A stretch of DNA of 64,000 nt from WTJH01 sp049889695 (GCA_049889695.1 JBMHCX010000007.1:1-64000), one strand, 5' to 3'. Shown: positions 17,731-26,060, numbered from the stretch's first letter. The notes: generated by a model from the sequence alone, not told the origin. Program-made: numbers and translations.

Positions 17731-18732
17731 GTTATTTATTTGGTTCGTAAATTCATTTTTCTTGTCAATGTGTAATGCTAAATTCTTGTATTTTCGTTTG
17801 ATTCCGTATAGTCCAATCAATTCATTTTCTTCTTTTAGTCTTATAATTATATTGTGACTTTCTAATTCTCCCAAAAATGATAGTTTCCGTGTTTCCTTGT
17901 TCAGTTCTATATCTTTTGACGAAATCTCAATGCTATCTATATTTTTTAAATCGATAGTTGTTTCGTTCATTATTCCATATTTAAGGTATAGTTTATCATC
18001 TTTAATTAATATTGGTCTTTTAGACATTGATTTTAGAAATCCAAGAAGCTGAATTCCAGAATAAATACTTAAAAAAGTCACAATCCAAGCGACTATAACA
18101 TTCCATTTTTGAAGAAGAATATGTAAAACAATAGTTTCAATAGCAACAATGAAAATTATTGCAATCAGTAGTGAAATTGTTCCACTATCTTTATGGTAAG
18201 AGAATTCATTTTTATTCAGTTTTCTTTTTTTCCAATAAATGAAGCCATAGTAGAAAACAGCAATTTCTGTCACTACAGGAATAACTACTTCTTTTGGAAG
18301 TATTTCATAACAAGTGTTTTTTAGTGTCGTGAAAAAGTCAACTTCATCACTTTTATTGACTTTATATCGCTTTATTGCTTTGGTAACTTTATATAGGATA
18401 TATGACACTATCGATAACTCAACTATTGGAAACACCCAAGTTTTAAAGAGGTTGAGAAAATATTGATTTTCAATTGGAAGTATTGAGGAACAGACGAACA
18501 TTCCGATAATCAAAAAAGGTATTACAGTTGTCTTTGGAATACTTGTTTTTCTAATAAGCATAAAATAGATAAAAGGAACTGTCAGTAATAGGTCAAACGT
18601 AATTCCAATCGAGAGTGTATTTGGATTTGTTATATAAATGGATGATTTCGCAAGTATTATCATCAATCCAATAATTAATACTGGTATTCCAAATATTATT
18701 AGATTTTTCTGAAGGTTTAATGTCCTATTCAT
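17710..18732 (-). CDS. Multi-pass membrane protein, unknown function
   Basis: A 340-residue protein not assigned to a family. About eight hydrophobic segments occupy residues 10-235 (for example LIIFGIPVLIIGLMIILA and LLIAIIFIVAIETIVLHILL). A soluble C-terminal region of about 100 residues, with alternating strands and NIDSIEISSKDIELN, looks PH-like. The gene ends ...LQQSL-stop, and the last codons and TAA are supplied by the attC-like site. It is a single-gene cassette between S5 and S6, markedly AT-rich compared with flanking housekeeping genes. Confidence 0.6.
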   Translation of the reverse strand: MNRTLNLQKNLIIFGIPVLIIGLMIILAKSSIYITNPNTLSIGITFDLLLTVPFIYFMLIRKTSIPKTTVIPFLIIGMFVCSSILPIENQYFLNLFKTWVFPIVELSIVSYILYKVTKAIKRYKVNKSDEVDFFTTLKNTCYEILPKEVVIPVVTEIAVFYYGFIYWKKRKLNKNEFSYHKDSGTISLLIAIIFIVAIETIVLHILLQKWNVIVAWIVTFLSIYSGIQLLGFLKSMSKRPILIKDDKLYLKYGIMNETTIDLKNIDSIEISSKDIELNKETRKLSFLGELESHNIIIRLKEENELIGLYGIKRKYKNLALHIDKKNEFTNQINNALQQSL

Positions 18733-18746
18733 AAGTTTATTTTAAT

Positions 18747-18806
18747 GCCTTTCAACGGTTTGGCTAAATGGTATTTTAATGCCGTTTTAGCTTTTGTTGG
18801 TAGCCG
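18747..18806 (-). repeat. attC-like cassette site S5
   Basis: A compact site of 60 bases: plus-strand left core GCCTTTCAAC-GG, an inner stem (GGCTAAATGG...CCGTTTTAGC) and right end TTTTGTTGGTAGCCG. The right end GTTGGTAGCC equals that of site S3. The left end belongs to the 340-residue-protein cassette, as shown by its match to site S6. Confidence 0.72.
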
Positions 18807-18922
18807 TTTTTTCATTTTCATAATATAAATTTCTTTCTTATTTCGGAATTCGGTACTTCACAAACATTACTGTCCTACTGCAAAAACCACAATCCCCATC
18901 GAAAAGTATTACAAATCTCATT

Positions 18923-19366
18923 TTAAATTGGCCTTTCTTTAAAAAGGATAACAAATAGACTAGGTAAAACCAGGATTAAAAAAAACAATCTCAATATTTC
19001 TATAGTTGAATATTTTAATGTAAAAAATATCATTGTAGATAAAGCAAAAGACAAAAGGATTGATAAAATCCCCATAGATATCTTCACATTTTTTTGAAAA
19101 AGAAGAAGATTTTTCGGTTCAAATGGAATATTCCAATATTTAGGAAACTTAGCTACCAAATAGATGATAAGTATTAAAAATAGATTAACTATGGATATAA
19201 TCCACAGTTGAATCTTATTTCCATATCCGTCTACTTCTCCCCTAAAATTGATGTGTGTAGGAATCATTTCGGGAATATTGCCATAATTTAAATACAATAT
19301 TCCTGAATAAGTAAATAGTACAGAAAGCCCCATAGCAAACAAAATTTTCACTTTAATTGAAATCAT
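18923..19366 (-). CDS. DUF1648 domain membrane protein
   Basis: A 147-residue membrane protein. The DUF1648 motif is visible near the N-terminus: IPEMIPTHINFRGEVDGYGN (residues about 31-50), which follows a first membrane segment. Three more hydrophobic segments follow (IWIISIVNLFLILIIYLVA-like, then ILSILLSFALSTMIFF and LFFLILVLPSLFVILF). DUF1648 also occurs at the N-terminus of SdpI-type immunity proteins; here the SdpI domain is absent. Function unknown. The gap to the next gene contains site S5. Confidence 0.75.
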   Translation of the reverse strand: MISIKVKILFAMGLSVLFTYSGILYLNYGNIPEMIPTHINFRGEVDGYGNKIQLWIISIVNLFLILIIYLVAKFPKYWNIPFEPKNLLLFQKNVKISMGILSILLSFALSTMIFFTLKYSTIEILRLFFLILVLPSLFVILFKERPI

Positions 19367-19406
19367 AATTTAAATTTTAAGGGTTTTTAGTATGGGTAAA
19401 TGAGGC

Positions 19407-19460
19407 GTTTTTGGTCGAGTAATTTAGATTATGGCATGGGACAAATTCCAGCGCTAACGA
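19407..19460 (-). repeat. 3'-flank repeat, copy 2, with a site-like core
   Basis: It is related to 14932-14981 (shared GTTTTTGGTC, AGTAA, GGGACA and CCAGCG blocks in order). Its end reads GCGCTAAC-GAG, the same core form as the left end of site S8. The stop codon of the 19454-19954 gene is inside it (minus-strand CGTTAG). Confidence 0.4.
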
Positions 19461-19954
19461 GAGGTAGCATCTCTTTTTGAAATTATCTGGTAGTTCCATC
19501 CTTTTGATTTTGTATAACCTACCAAAAAATTAGGCGATTTTTTTCCCGCATATAGTAGTGCTGTACCTGGAATAATGTAATATAATGCACCTGAATCACC
19601 ATTAAACGGATAAAGTAGTATCGGTATAAACACCATTGCCGAACCGACATATACTAAAAGTCCATCAACAAGTAGAGACACCATAATAGGGTTTTTCTTT
19701 ATTTTCTCAATTTCAGTGAGTTTTATGATGTTTCCTTTTAGTAGAAAACTTTCGTTATCGATAAGCTGAAATCTCCCTGAAATACGTTGTCCGTCGATTG
19801 TTTTTACACGTATTCTTTTGTTTTCTTCAATAATGATTTCCTGCTTAGTGTCCTCATTGAATATTCTGATTCCTTTTATCTGTGCTGTTGCTTGATTTGC
19901 AAAAAGCAGCAACAAAAAAACAATGCGAAAGATGTTTCTTTTCTCATTTAACAT
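19454..19954 (-). CDS. Hypothetical exported/membrane protein
   Basis: Not recognised. 166 residues, with a signal peptide ending LLLFANQATA. A short beta-rich region follows (VKTIDGQRISGRFQLIDNES then FLLKGNIIKLTEIEKI), of the kind that resembles an Sm-like or regulatory beta-barrel. Two hydrophobic segments near residues 100-145 follow. Small proteins of this layout are common in Flavobacteria. The last codons and stop fall in the repeat at 19.45 kb. It is 33 bases from the next gene and probably in one transcript with it. Confidence 0.5.
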   Translation of the reverse strand: MLNEKRNIFRIVFLLLLFANQATAQIKGIRIFNEDTKQEIIIEENKRIRVKTIDGQRISGRFQLIDNESFLLKGNIIKLTEIEKIKKNPIMVSLLVDGLLVYVGSAMVFIPILLYPFNGDSGALYYIIPGTALLYAGKKSPNFLVGYTKSKGWNYQIISKRDATSR

Positions 19955-19986
19955 CCTTCTACGATTTTATAAGTATATACAAAGTG

Positions 19987-20445
19987 TTACTCACAATTTT
20001 CATAACAATCCTCTGCACTGTTGTAGTCTATGTCCGAAAAATTATATCGATATATATGCATCTTAGCTACTTTTTCATAGCTGTAGTTTTCGAACTTTAG
20101 AATATTTAAGGGAGAGGGAGTATTTGTATCGAATCTTAAAAATCTTGACGAATCGAAAATTATTTTGATGGAATCTGAATGTATCAATAAGCAATGCGGA
20201 TTTTCAGAAGGATTACCATTAACACTACAGTCCGCTCCAAATCCTAAAGCAATAGTATAGTTTAGCGTCTCATTGGGTTGAATTGAGTAAACCGACGGAT
20301 TCCCTTGTTGCCAAGCAAAGATGCTCAGGGGGTGGGAGGTGTGATTTTTGTACTGATAAGTATACTCTGTTGTGTCATCTATTTCTCCATTGCCACAGGC
20401 ACATCCTGCTAGACTACTGAGTATTCCAGTGATTAAAACAGTCAT
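19987..20445 (-). CDS. Hypothetical lipoprotein (paralogue-like to 27609-28061)
   Basis: From ATG 20445 the product is 152 residues with a lipoprotein signal (MTVLITGILSSLAGC). A start at 20466 would add seven residues and is less signal-like. After the Cys, the pattern YTYQYKNHTSHPLSIFAW and YSIQPNETLNYTIALGFG resembles the lipoprotein encoded at 27609-28061, and both end with a Tyr-rich acidic segment and a Cys (IDYNSAEDC here, IDSEEYEQAVNC there). Function unknown. It overlaps the 3' end of the upstream zincin-like gene by 32 bases. Confidence 0.55.
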   Translation of the reverse strand: MTVLITGILSSLAGCACGNGEIDDTTEYTYQYKNHTSHPLSIFAWQQGNPSVYSIQPNETLNYTIALGFGADCSVNGNPSENPHCLLIHSDSIKIIFDSSRFLRFDTNTPSPLNILKFENYSYEKVAKMHIYRYNFSDIDYNSAEDCYENCE

Positions 20446-22117
20446 GTAATTTTGAAGCTGTACCATTACTAAATTTATTTATTATGTTATTTTTCCAATC
20501 AGTCCAAGTCTTTTTACTTTGTAAAGCATCTTCAATTTGTCTTACAGAATAACCAGAAACACTATCAGAATAGCTTTTGTCTAATGGTATCCAGGTAATA
20601 TTTTCGGTCCAATAGTATTTAGAAGTTCTTGTCTTAAATCCATCGATCATATCTTCAACAACTCCGGTATATCTTAACCTACTATAGTCCGGAGAATATG
20701 TTGGATAGACTATACGAGTCAATTCCCATTCTACACCTCTTGCCCAAGATTCTTTAACTATTGGACTTGAATTATCAAATTCACTTCTATCCATATTCCA
20801 ATGAGATGCATGGGCAAGTTCGTGAATTGTACTTGCATATATTTCCATGCTTTCTCTTTGTGGACTATAAATCTTGATTTGAGCTCCAAGAAATCTACGT
20901 TCTTCTTTATGTGACCCATTCCCATTTTCCTCATATTTAGCTCTAATTTTCATTTGAGTCCTCCAAAGGCTATTTTGTGGTGGTCGTCTTAAACCTTTGA
21001 TGTTTTTATAGTAATAATGGTAGGCTGCCCTGAATATTGTTGCATAAAATTCTTGTTTCCCACTGTTAAGGTCTAAATTCCAATCTCCTGTTCTTTTAGG
21101 ACCGTTATAGGTCGCTCCATTTAACCAACCATCCTGAAGAGCAAATTCATATCTCTCCCAGTCTATACTATAATTGGCAGGTCGTCTAAACGTTCCATCA
21201 CACAAATAGTTGCCATTTATATTTACAATTCCTCTATGTGTAGTAAACCAGCGTCTTGCTCTAACGACTACTCCCTCAACACCTATAAAACTACCATTAA
21301 CTATGTATGGCTCTGATATATAGACATCTCGCTGACAACAAGTGGGAATAGTTAATTCAGTTATTCCATCCATAGATTCGCAGTCAGGATAGATTACTCC
21401 TGTGCCACAATCGTAATATTCTATATGACTAAAAACTTGTCTAGTCATAATAGTTGTTCCAATATTATCATCCCAAACATTAATTGTTCCAGCAGGTCTC
21501 CACTCACTGTTACTGTACGAAATATTTTTACTTGAATCGCGATTTAAATTGCCGGTTAAATGCATGGATTCCTCTACTAATTGTTCTACGTAATTTGATT
21601 TATTTTTTTGATGCTTCTCATCTCCAATTTTATATGCATCAGGGATGTGTAAATGTTCTAAAATTTCATAGGGACATCCTTTGGGCATTTCATGGTCTAC
21701 TTTAACAGCACACCACATTGTAGGAGGTTTCCCTGAATGTCTATTTAGAGAGATTAATTTAGGGATTATCCATTCCTCTACATCTAAAGGGTATTTGTAT
21801 AGATCCAAAACACTATCCGTTTTCAAAATATCATATTCCTTTTCATTACGAGGAGTGAATTTTATGTAGTAGTGTGTAGTATAGATTTTAGCATCTGAAT
21901 ACTCTTCTTCACTTTTGGACCTCAAACTTTCCAAAGCTTTTTTCATATTCACTACCGAGTAGGGATTTTTCAAACGAGGAATATCAGTAAAAGGATCTTC
22001 AATTAAACTCTCCTCTTGTTGAGCTTGTTCTTCATTCAGATAATCATTTTCCTGACAGGAATAAATAAATATTCCAACAAGGATTACCATTGCATAGCGT
22101 AGGTTTAGTTTTTTCAT
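20414..22117 (-). CDS. Lipoprotein with a zincin-like HExxH motif
   Basis: A 567-residue lipoprotein; the signal MKKLNLRYAMVILVGIFIYSC places the modified Cys at residue 21. I do not recognise the whole protein, but residues about 431-435 read HELAH within YASTIHELAHASHWN, followed about 20 residues later by KESWARGVEWE, where a Glu could be the third zinc ligand. This is consistent with a gluzincin-like metallopeptidase exported to the cell surface. It is the first gene downstream of promoter module A and overlaps the next gene. No adjacent substrate or inhibitor gene is recognisable. Confidence 0.6.
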   Translation of the reverse strand: MKKLNLRYAMVILVGIFIYSCQENDYLNEEQAQQEESLIEDPFTDIPRLKNPYSVVNMKKALESLRSKSEEEYSDAKIYTTHYYIKFTPRNEKEYDILKTDSVLDLYKYPLDVEEWIIPKLISLNRHSGKPPTMWCAVKVDHEMPKGCPYEILEHLHIPDAYKIGDEKHQKNKSNYVEQLVEESMHLTGNLNRDSSKNISYSNSEWRPAGTINVWDDNIGTTIMTRQVFSHIEYYDCGTGVIYPDCESMDGITELTIPTCCQRDVYISEPYIVNGSFIGVEGVVVRARRWFTTHRGIVNINGNYLCDGTFRRPANYSIDWERYEFALQDGWLNGATYNGPKRTGDWNLDLNSGKQEFYATIFRAAYHYYYKNIKGLRRPPQNSLWRTQMKIRAKYEENGNGSHKEERRFLGAQIKIYSPQRESMEIYASTIHELAHASHWNMDRSEFDNSSPIVKESWARGVEWELTRIVYPTYSPDYSRLRYTGVVEDMIDGFKTRTSKYYWTENITWIPLDKSYSDSVSGYSVRQIEDALQSKKTWTDWKNNIINKFSNGTASKLHDCFNHWNTQ

Positions 22118-22340
22118 TGAATTTGTTTGGGGGGTTCATATTCAATTTAAATTATGCCAATAGGCGATCTATTCAAGAGATAAAAACGAGCTGGTGGAAA
22201 ATAGAAATTCCTAGATCTTTTGGTAGGTGCACATAAGCGTGTTGCTTCCCCAAGTGGGATCTTGCAAAAAGTAGCCTTTAAAATAGGAAAGGATCGATCT
22301 ATCGATAGGATAGGAGGTAGGATTTTCATGATATCTCGCA

Positions 22341-22475
22341 GATTTGGGGGCTGTTCTCCTCTAAGATATAAAAAAAGAAAGTCCTGCAAAAGGATCTAAA
22401 ACTCTGAGGTATAGAATATTTCGAGGCTGGGATATTTTTGTTGGGTCATCTGTAGGGAAAAGGCAGAATCGGTTA
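22341..22475 (-). repeat. Duplicated prfC 3' end plus 3' flank (copy A)
   Basis: This matches 34775-34910 over about 135 bases at roughly 93% identity. On the minus strand it encodes the last 24 residues of RF3 (DSAFSLQMTQQKYPSLEIFY then TSEF-stop) with only two base changes, both synonymous, and then the same 3' flank with promoter-like sequence. The match begins exactly after the G of the G|TTA at the inner edge of site S4, where the prfC copy has T|TTA. The stretch 22118-22340 beyond it holds no convincing gene. Confidence 0.9.
22343..22382 (-). promoter_or_regulatory. Promoter/leader module A
   Basis: Minus strand: CTTTCTTTTTTTATATCTTA, then GAGGAGAACAGCCCCCAAATCTG. The TATCTTA box resembles the Bacteroidota -7 element and is followed by the CCCCAAATCTG leader seen in modules B, C and D. 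It points into the 20.4-22.1 kb lipoprotein gene. Promoter activity is inferred. Confidence 0.5.
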
Positions 22476-22604
22476 ACGGTTGGGCTATAAGTAGTTGCGT
22501 GCGTTAGCAACTAGCTTAGTAAGCAAAACCGAATGCGAGAAAATTCCGAAGGAATTTTTCAAATAGGCACTTACCAAAGCAATTAATTATACACGTTGCT
22601 GGCA
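22473..22604 (-). repeat. attC-like cassette site S4, fused to the prfC tail copy
   Basis: Plus-strand left core GGTTAAC-GG, inner hairpin AATTCC-GAA-GGAATT, and right end TATACACGTTGCTGGCA. It shares the GTAGTTGCGT...TTAGCAA inner block with S6. Its left edge is continuous with the duplicated prfC tail, so it marks the end of a 12.4-kb unit. The cassette it closes (22.6-24.2 kb) does not show a matching 5' end, so that cassette is composite or eroded. Confidence 0.72.
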
Positions 22605-22648
22605 TTTCGTTGTTTTTTCTTATATATTAAAATAAATCTTTTCAATAC

Positions 22649-23503
22649 TTATTGTTTGTAAGTTAAAACCATAGCAGAAGATACCATTTTATATTTTCTC
22701 CACTTTGCTTGTGAACTATATTTGTAATAATGGGTTGAGTTAAAAGAAGGCACGAATATGGGTAGACTTAATGTATTTCCTTTTTTTGATGCTTCAATCC
22801 ATTCAATAGCAATAATGACATTTTCTTTTACATTAATATCATATTTAGTTAAATCTACTTTTATCCATCCAGTTTGATTTCTGGCTACTTCTGTAAGAAT
22901 ATCAATTGAATTAACTCTTTTTAAAGGAACATTATCTTTTATGCTATAAATATTTACCCTAAATTTAACTTGTTCATAATTATTACTTTTAATGTAAAAT
23001 TTAAGTTCTTGTAATAAACTAAATTTCTTTTTTCCTATCGAGAATTTTCTTCCAATTTGTGAACCTAAAATCATGTTTTTAGTTTCAGGATTAGCAAAGA
23101 AAACCTGTCTTTTTGATTTAGTTTTTTCTTTACCTGTCTTGTAAATTTTTAAATTATTAGAGGAAATTACTACTTCATCAAGTTCTTCTGTATAACTATC
23201 TAAAAAAAATATATTGTTAGAATTATCAAATAGTTCTTTAATCAATATGTGTTTGCTTTTAAATCCTAAAGATGAAATTTTTAATGTATCGAAAATGAAT
23301 GAGTTATCTAAGTTTAGAGTAAACTCTCCTTTATTATTAGAAACTGTTCCTATTGGTTTGTTTAATATTCCAATATTTACATATTTGATAGGGTTTTCGA
23401 GACTATCTAATATCTGCCCCCTAATTATTTTATTTTGCTGTGAAAAAGTATAACTAAAATTAAATAATGTTGTAATTACAATTAGTACAAATGATTTTTT
23501 CAC
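22649..23503 (-). CDS. Exported protein with CarboxypepD_reg-like domain
   Basis: A 284-residue protein with a signal peptide (ends TLFNFSYTFS). Residues about 25-110 are a carboxypeptidase-regulatory-like beta-sandwich: IIRGQILDSLENPIKYVNIG, then GTVSNNKGEFTLNL and the typical closing ELDEVVISSN. The remaining ~170 residues are beta-rich (ITVEVARNQTGWIKVDLTKY-like segment) and unassigned. Such proteins are surface or secreted in Bacteroidota. It is separated by three bases from the small upstream gene, so the two are probably co-translated. Confidence 0.75.
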   Translation of the reverse strand: MKKSFVLIVITTLFNFSYTFSQQNKIIRGQILDSLENPIKYVNIGILNKPIGTVSNNKGEFTLNLDNSFIFDTLKISSLGFKSKHILIKELFDNSNNIFFLDSYTEELDEVVISSNNLKIYKTGKEKTKSKRQVFFANPETKNMILGSQIGRKFSIGKKKFSLLQELKFYIKSNNYEQVKFRVNIYSIKDNVPLKRVNSIDILTEVARNQTGWIKVDLTKYDINVKENVIIAIEWIEASKKGNTLSLPIFVPSFNSTHYYKYSSQAKWRKYKMVSSAMVLTYKQ

Positions 23504-23506
23504 AAG

Positions 23507-23737
23507 TTAAATTATTATGTTTTTTTTTTGAAGTTCAAGTTTCAAGCCATTTTCTATGTTATCGAAATTATTGATTTTTATTGAGCTCGCTAATTCTTGT
23601 TCAATTGTAAATGACTGATAGTCAAATAAATCAAATATAAAATAAGAGTTATTCACGATAAATAAACTATACCTTTCATCATTAAATTTATTACAAACCT
23701 TATTGCTTTTTCTATAAGGTGTTGAATAATTTCTCAT
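23507..23737 (-). CDS. Small hypothetical protein
   Basis: 76 residues, unrecognised, no signal peptide. The sequence (RYSLFIVNNSYFIFDLFDYQ and so on) is aromatic- and Asp/Asn-rich and ends in LKLELQKKNIII. Close spacing (three bases) to the following exported protein gene supports a real gene. It could be truncated at its N-terminus. An out-of-frame 16-codon ORF starting at 23766 overlaps its start. No function is proposed. Confidence 0.4.
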   Translation of the reverse strand: MRNYSTPYRKSNKVCNKFNDERYSLFIVNNSYFIFDLFDYQSFTIEQELASSIKINNFDNIENGLKLELQKKNIII

Positions 23738-23799
23738 AAATAGATTTTGCAGTTTTGGCCATGGTGTGAATTGAGAAGGGTATTTATATATTTTACTTT

Positions 23800-24225
23800 C
23801 TAAAACTTTATAAGAATTCTCAATTGATTTTCAACTGTTTCTTTTACTTCTTTAATCCTTTTTTCGGACTCTTGATTTATTTCAGTTTGTTGCTTGCTAA
23901 AAGCATCAAATCTATCTTTTAGTAAATCGTTTAGTCTTTTTGTATTAGTTTCAAAACCTTCTTTGAAACCATCCAAGGATTTTGATAATTCTTCTCTTTG
24001 ATTTTTTGACAAGGAACTTGATTCTTCTCTATTTCTTTGAAATTCATCTTTCATTGACTTGTCGGTTCTTTCTAATGAAGAATCAAATTTTATCAGTGAA
24101 TTTTTTGTTTCGTTGAAATTTCCCTCAATATCAAAATCAAGTTTTATCTTTTTGACTAAAGTGACAATCAGGTTTACAGCTAGTAAGATTATCAGGATTA
24201 TGAGTAGTATTATTTCTGTCGTCAT
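23800..24225 (-). CDS. RmuC N-terminal-like protein, lacking the nuclease domain
   Basis: 141 residues: one N-terminal membrane segment (IILLIILIILLAVNLIVTLV) followed by a long charged coiled coil. The pattern REESSSLSKNQREELSKSLD and EKRIKEVKETVENQLRILI strongly resembles the N-terminal half of RmuC (a DNA-recombination-limiting protein). RmuC is normally 400-500 residues with a C-terminal PD-(D/E)XK nuclease-like domain, which is missing here because of a stop soon after the coiled coil. It is either a truncated pseudogene or a stand-alone membrane-anchored coiled coil. It lies just inside site S3. Confidence 0.6.
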   Translation of the reverse strand: MTTEIILLIILIILLAVNLIVTLVKKIKLDFDIEGNFNETKNSLIKFDSSLERTDKSMKDEFQRNREESSSLSKNQREELSKSLDGFKEGFETNTKRLNDLLKDRFDAFSKQQTEINQESEKRIKEVKETVENQLRILIKF

Positions 24226-24244
24226 ATTTGGTTTTTCATATTAA

Positions 24245-24310
24245 GCCCAACGGTTAGTATATGAAGCGTAGCATCCCGAAGGGTATGCACTATACACCTT
24301 GTTGGTAGCC
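24245..24310 (-). repeat. attC-like cassette site S3 (3' end of SDP cassette)
   Basis: A 66-base site: plus-strand left core GCCCAAC-GG, inner stem GCATCCC-GAA-GGGTATGC, and right end TATACACCTTGTTGGTAGCC. GTTGGTAGCC (24301-24310) is the exact reverse complement of GGCTACCAAC at 27062-27071, the 5' boundary of the SDP cassette. The sdpI stop (TAG) is inside the site. Confidence 0.8.
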
Positions 24311-24649
24311 TTTTTTGTTTATAATTTTGAGTTTTCGTTCCGTTACAACTATTAAAATTCCCATTGCCAATAACCATAATCCTATTGTAGCCAAATCAGT
24401 TATTGCACTAGCTCCAAATATGAGAAATAAAATACACTGAATAATTAATGTTAAAACCATTAGTAATAAAGATATTTTGCCACTAAATTTTTGGGCAAAA
24501 TTCCAAGATTCTTGACTTTTCATGGATCGAATTGTTCTATAACCATACCATGAATTTACCTTCTTTGGTGGAAAAGCAAAAAAGATGATTAAAATTGTTA
24601 ACGATATTAAAACTATTGGATTTGTAATTAAATATTTGACTAAGTACAT
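24290..24649 (-). CDS. sdpI: SdpI-family immunity-like membrane protein
   Basis: 119 residues with three membrane segments. The SdpI family signature is clear: FPPKKVNSWYGYRTIRSMKS (residues about 27-46) followed by QESWNFAQKFSGK. In Bacillus subtilis SdpI protects the producer from the SDP toxin, and the same role is inferred here. It is the last gene of the sdpC-A-B-I set and overlaps sdpB by 10 bases. The final codons (YQQGV-stop) come from the attC-like site. There is no SdpR-type repressor gene nearby. Confidence 0.85.
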   Translation of the reverse strand: MYLVKYLITNPIVLISLTILIIFFAFPPKKVNSWYGYRTIRSMKSQESWNFAQKFSGKISLLLMVLTLIIQCILFLIFGASAITDLATIGLWLLAMGILIVVTERKLKIINKKGYQQGV

Positions 24650-25548
24650 AATTTAAGTTTTTTAAAGTTGTAATGTTTGTGTTTAGGGATTAAGTATAAA
24701 GTTAATGCAGCAATCATTGTAAACATGAAGCTTACAAGTCCATGAATTAATGCAATGCCTAAATGAAAACTAACGCCAAAGAATAGAAGCACTTTCCAAT
24801 TCCAAGTATTTCTTGTCATAAAGACCCATGAAAAAAGGGTCAATTCAAGTAAAATCGTTCCCCAAGAAATGAAAACTACTACGGTTGAATTTGACAGAAC
24901 TATATGAGCAATACCTGTAAAACTGTCTGAAACACCAAAAATATTATGTGTAAACCAATAATAGATTGCAGTGCCATCGATCCATTCAGTTACGGAAAGT
25001 TTTGCCACGGCAGCATGCAAGTAAATAATACTAATCTGAATAATTATAACAGCATAAAATGACCAAACTAGAAACTTCAATTTCTTCTTACCCGACTTTT
25101 TTGGTTTAAACCAGTGATTTAATCGGTTGTCTGACAAGCAAATTGGGATCAACAAAAATGTTATTATTGAAGATATTTGGTCTCCACCTTCAATTATTAT
25201 GCCCGATACAGTATAACTCCATGCAACCCACCAATGAAGAATTCCAAAAATTTGAGGTAAATAACCAGAAATTACAGTAATTAATATTGACAAAGTGAGG
25301 TAATAAGCTATTTCTATATTCTTAGAAAAAACAAAAAAAATACTTGCTTTTTCAAAATCTTGGAAAGGTTGTCTAATTATTTGTCCATCAACCATTGGGA
25401 ACAAATTTTCGTAGCCTGTAAATACCAAGGTCAAAAAGAAACCAAAAGCAAATATTGTGCGAGCCAACCCATATACATTTGTCCATGGATTATGGTTTTC
25501 ATAAATGCCGATGGTATGATGCAACTTCGTTGCTATATCATTTAACAT
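24640..25548 (-). CDS. sdpB: SdpB-family toxin maturation membrane protein
   Basis: From ATG 25548 the product is 302 residues; an in-frame start at 25638 lies deep inside sdpA and is rejected. It is a polytopic membrane protein with six or more hydrophobic segments. The N-terminal NPWTNVYGLARTIFAFGFFL (residues about 19-38) is the SdpB/HTTM-like signature. SdpB, with SdpA, is needed for maturation of the SDP peptide in Bacillus. It overlaps sdpA by 11 bases and sdpI by 10, indicating translational coupling. Confidence 0.85.
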   Translation of the reverse strand: MLNDIATKLHHTIGIYENHNPWTNVYGLARTIFAFGFFLTLVFTGYENLFPMVDGQIIRQPFQDFEKASIFFVFSKNIEIAYYLTLSILITVISGYLPQIFGILHWWVAWSYTVSGIIIEGGDQISSIITFLLIPICLSDNRLNHWFKPKKSGKKKLKFLVWSFYAVIIIQISIIYLHAAVAKLSVTEWIDGTAIYYWFTHNIFGVSDSFTGIAHIVLSNSTVVVFISWGTILLELTLFSWVFMTRNTWNWKVLLFFGVSFHLGIALIHGLVSFMFTMIAALTLYLIPKHKHYNFKKLKLCT

Positions 25549-26059
25549 AAATTCTCTTGTATTTAAAAGGCATAACCAAATCCTTATTTTTTGACCAAGC
25601 CCAAGGAATGCGCTCTTGCTCCACAATAAAGAAATCACCTTTTATGTTCTTTGGATAAAACCCCGTATAAATGGTATCAATTTGGATTTGAAAATCAAGG
25701 TCAAATACTCCTTTTTTCTCAATCCAATTACCTTGATTGAGTCTTGATGTAACAACTCCAAGTTCCAAATTGATAAGTCTGTTTTTTCTAGAAATACCAA
25801 AATAGTTATTACTAGCATTATTTGTTTTTGTAAATTTTATATAACCGTTTCCCAATTTATCTATTTCATAAAGTGTAGTTATATTCTCTCTTGGATCTCT
25901 TGTAAAAAATCCCCATCCTTGCGGCAGGAGACTAAAAATTCTACTTTTATTTTCAAATTTAATATTGCTTGGGACGGGAATTGAACTTATAAAAATGTAA
26001 TAAAATAGAAATGCCCAAAAAGAGAATATTACTATTATGTATAATCTATTGATTTTCAT
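25538..26059 (-). CDS. sdpA: SdpA-family toxin maturation protein
   Basis: 173 residues with one N-terminal membrane anchor (YIIVIFSFWAFLFYYIFI). The SdpA signature FSLLPQGWGFFTRDPRE is at residues about 43-59. In B. subtilis SdpA works with SdpB to process pro-SdpC. The ATG is one base after the sdpC stop codon. The order C-A-B-I differs from the A-B-C / R-I arrangement of Bacillus. Confidence 0.86.
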   Translation of the reverse strand: MKINRLYIIVIFSFWAFLFYYIFISSIPVPSNIKFENKSRIFSLLPQGWGFFTRDPRENITTLYEIDKLGNGYIKFTKTNNASNNYFGISRKNRLINLELGVVTSRLNQGNWIEKKGVFDLDFQIQIDTIYTGFYPKNIKGDFFIVEQERIPWAWSKNKDLVMPFKYKRIYVK

Positions 26060-26060
26060 A

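Noticed and set aside
22147..22389. 80-codon minus ORF inside the prfC-tail flank
   Set aside because: It begins within the duplicated promoter, overlaps the repeat and shows no protein-like features; better explained as non-coding flank.
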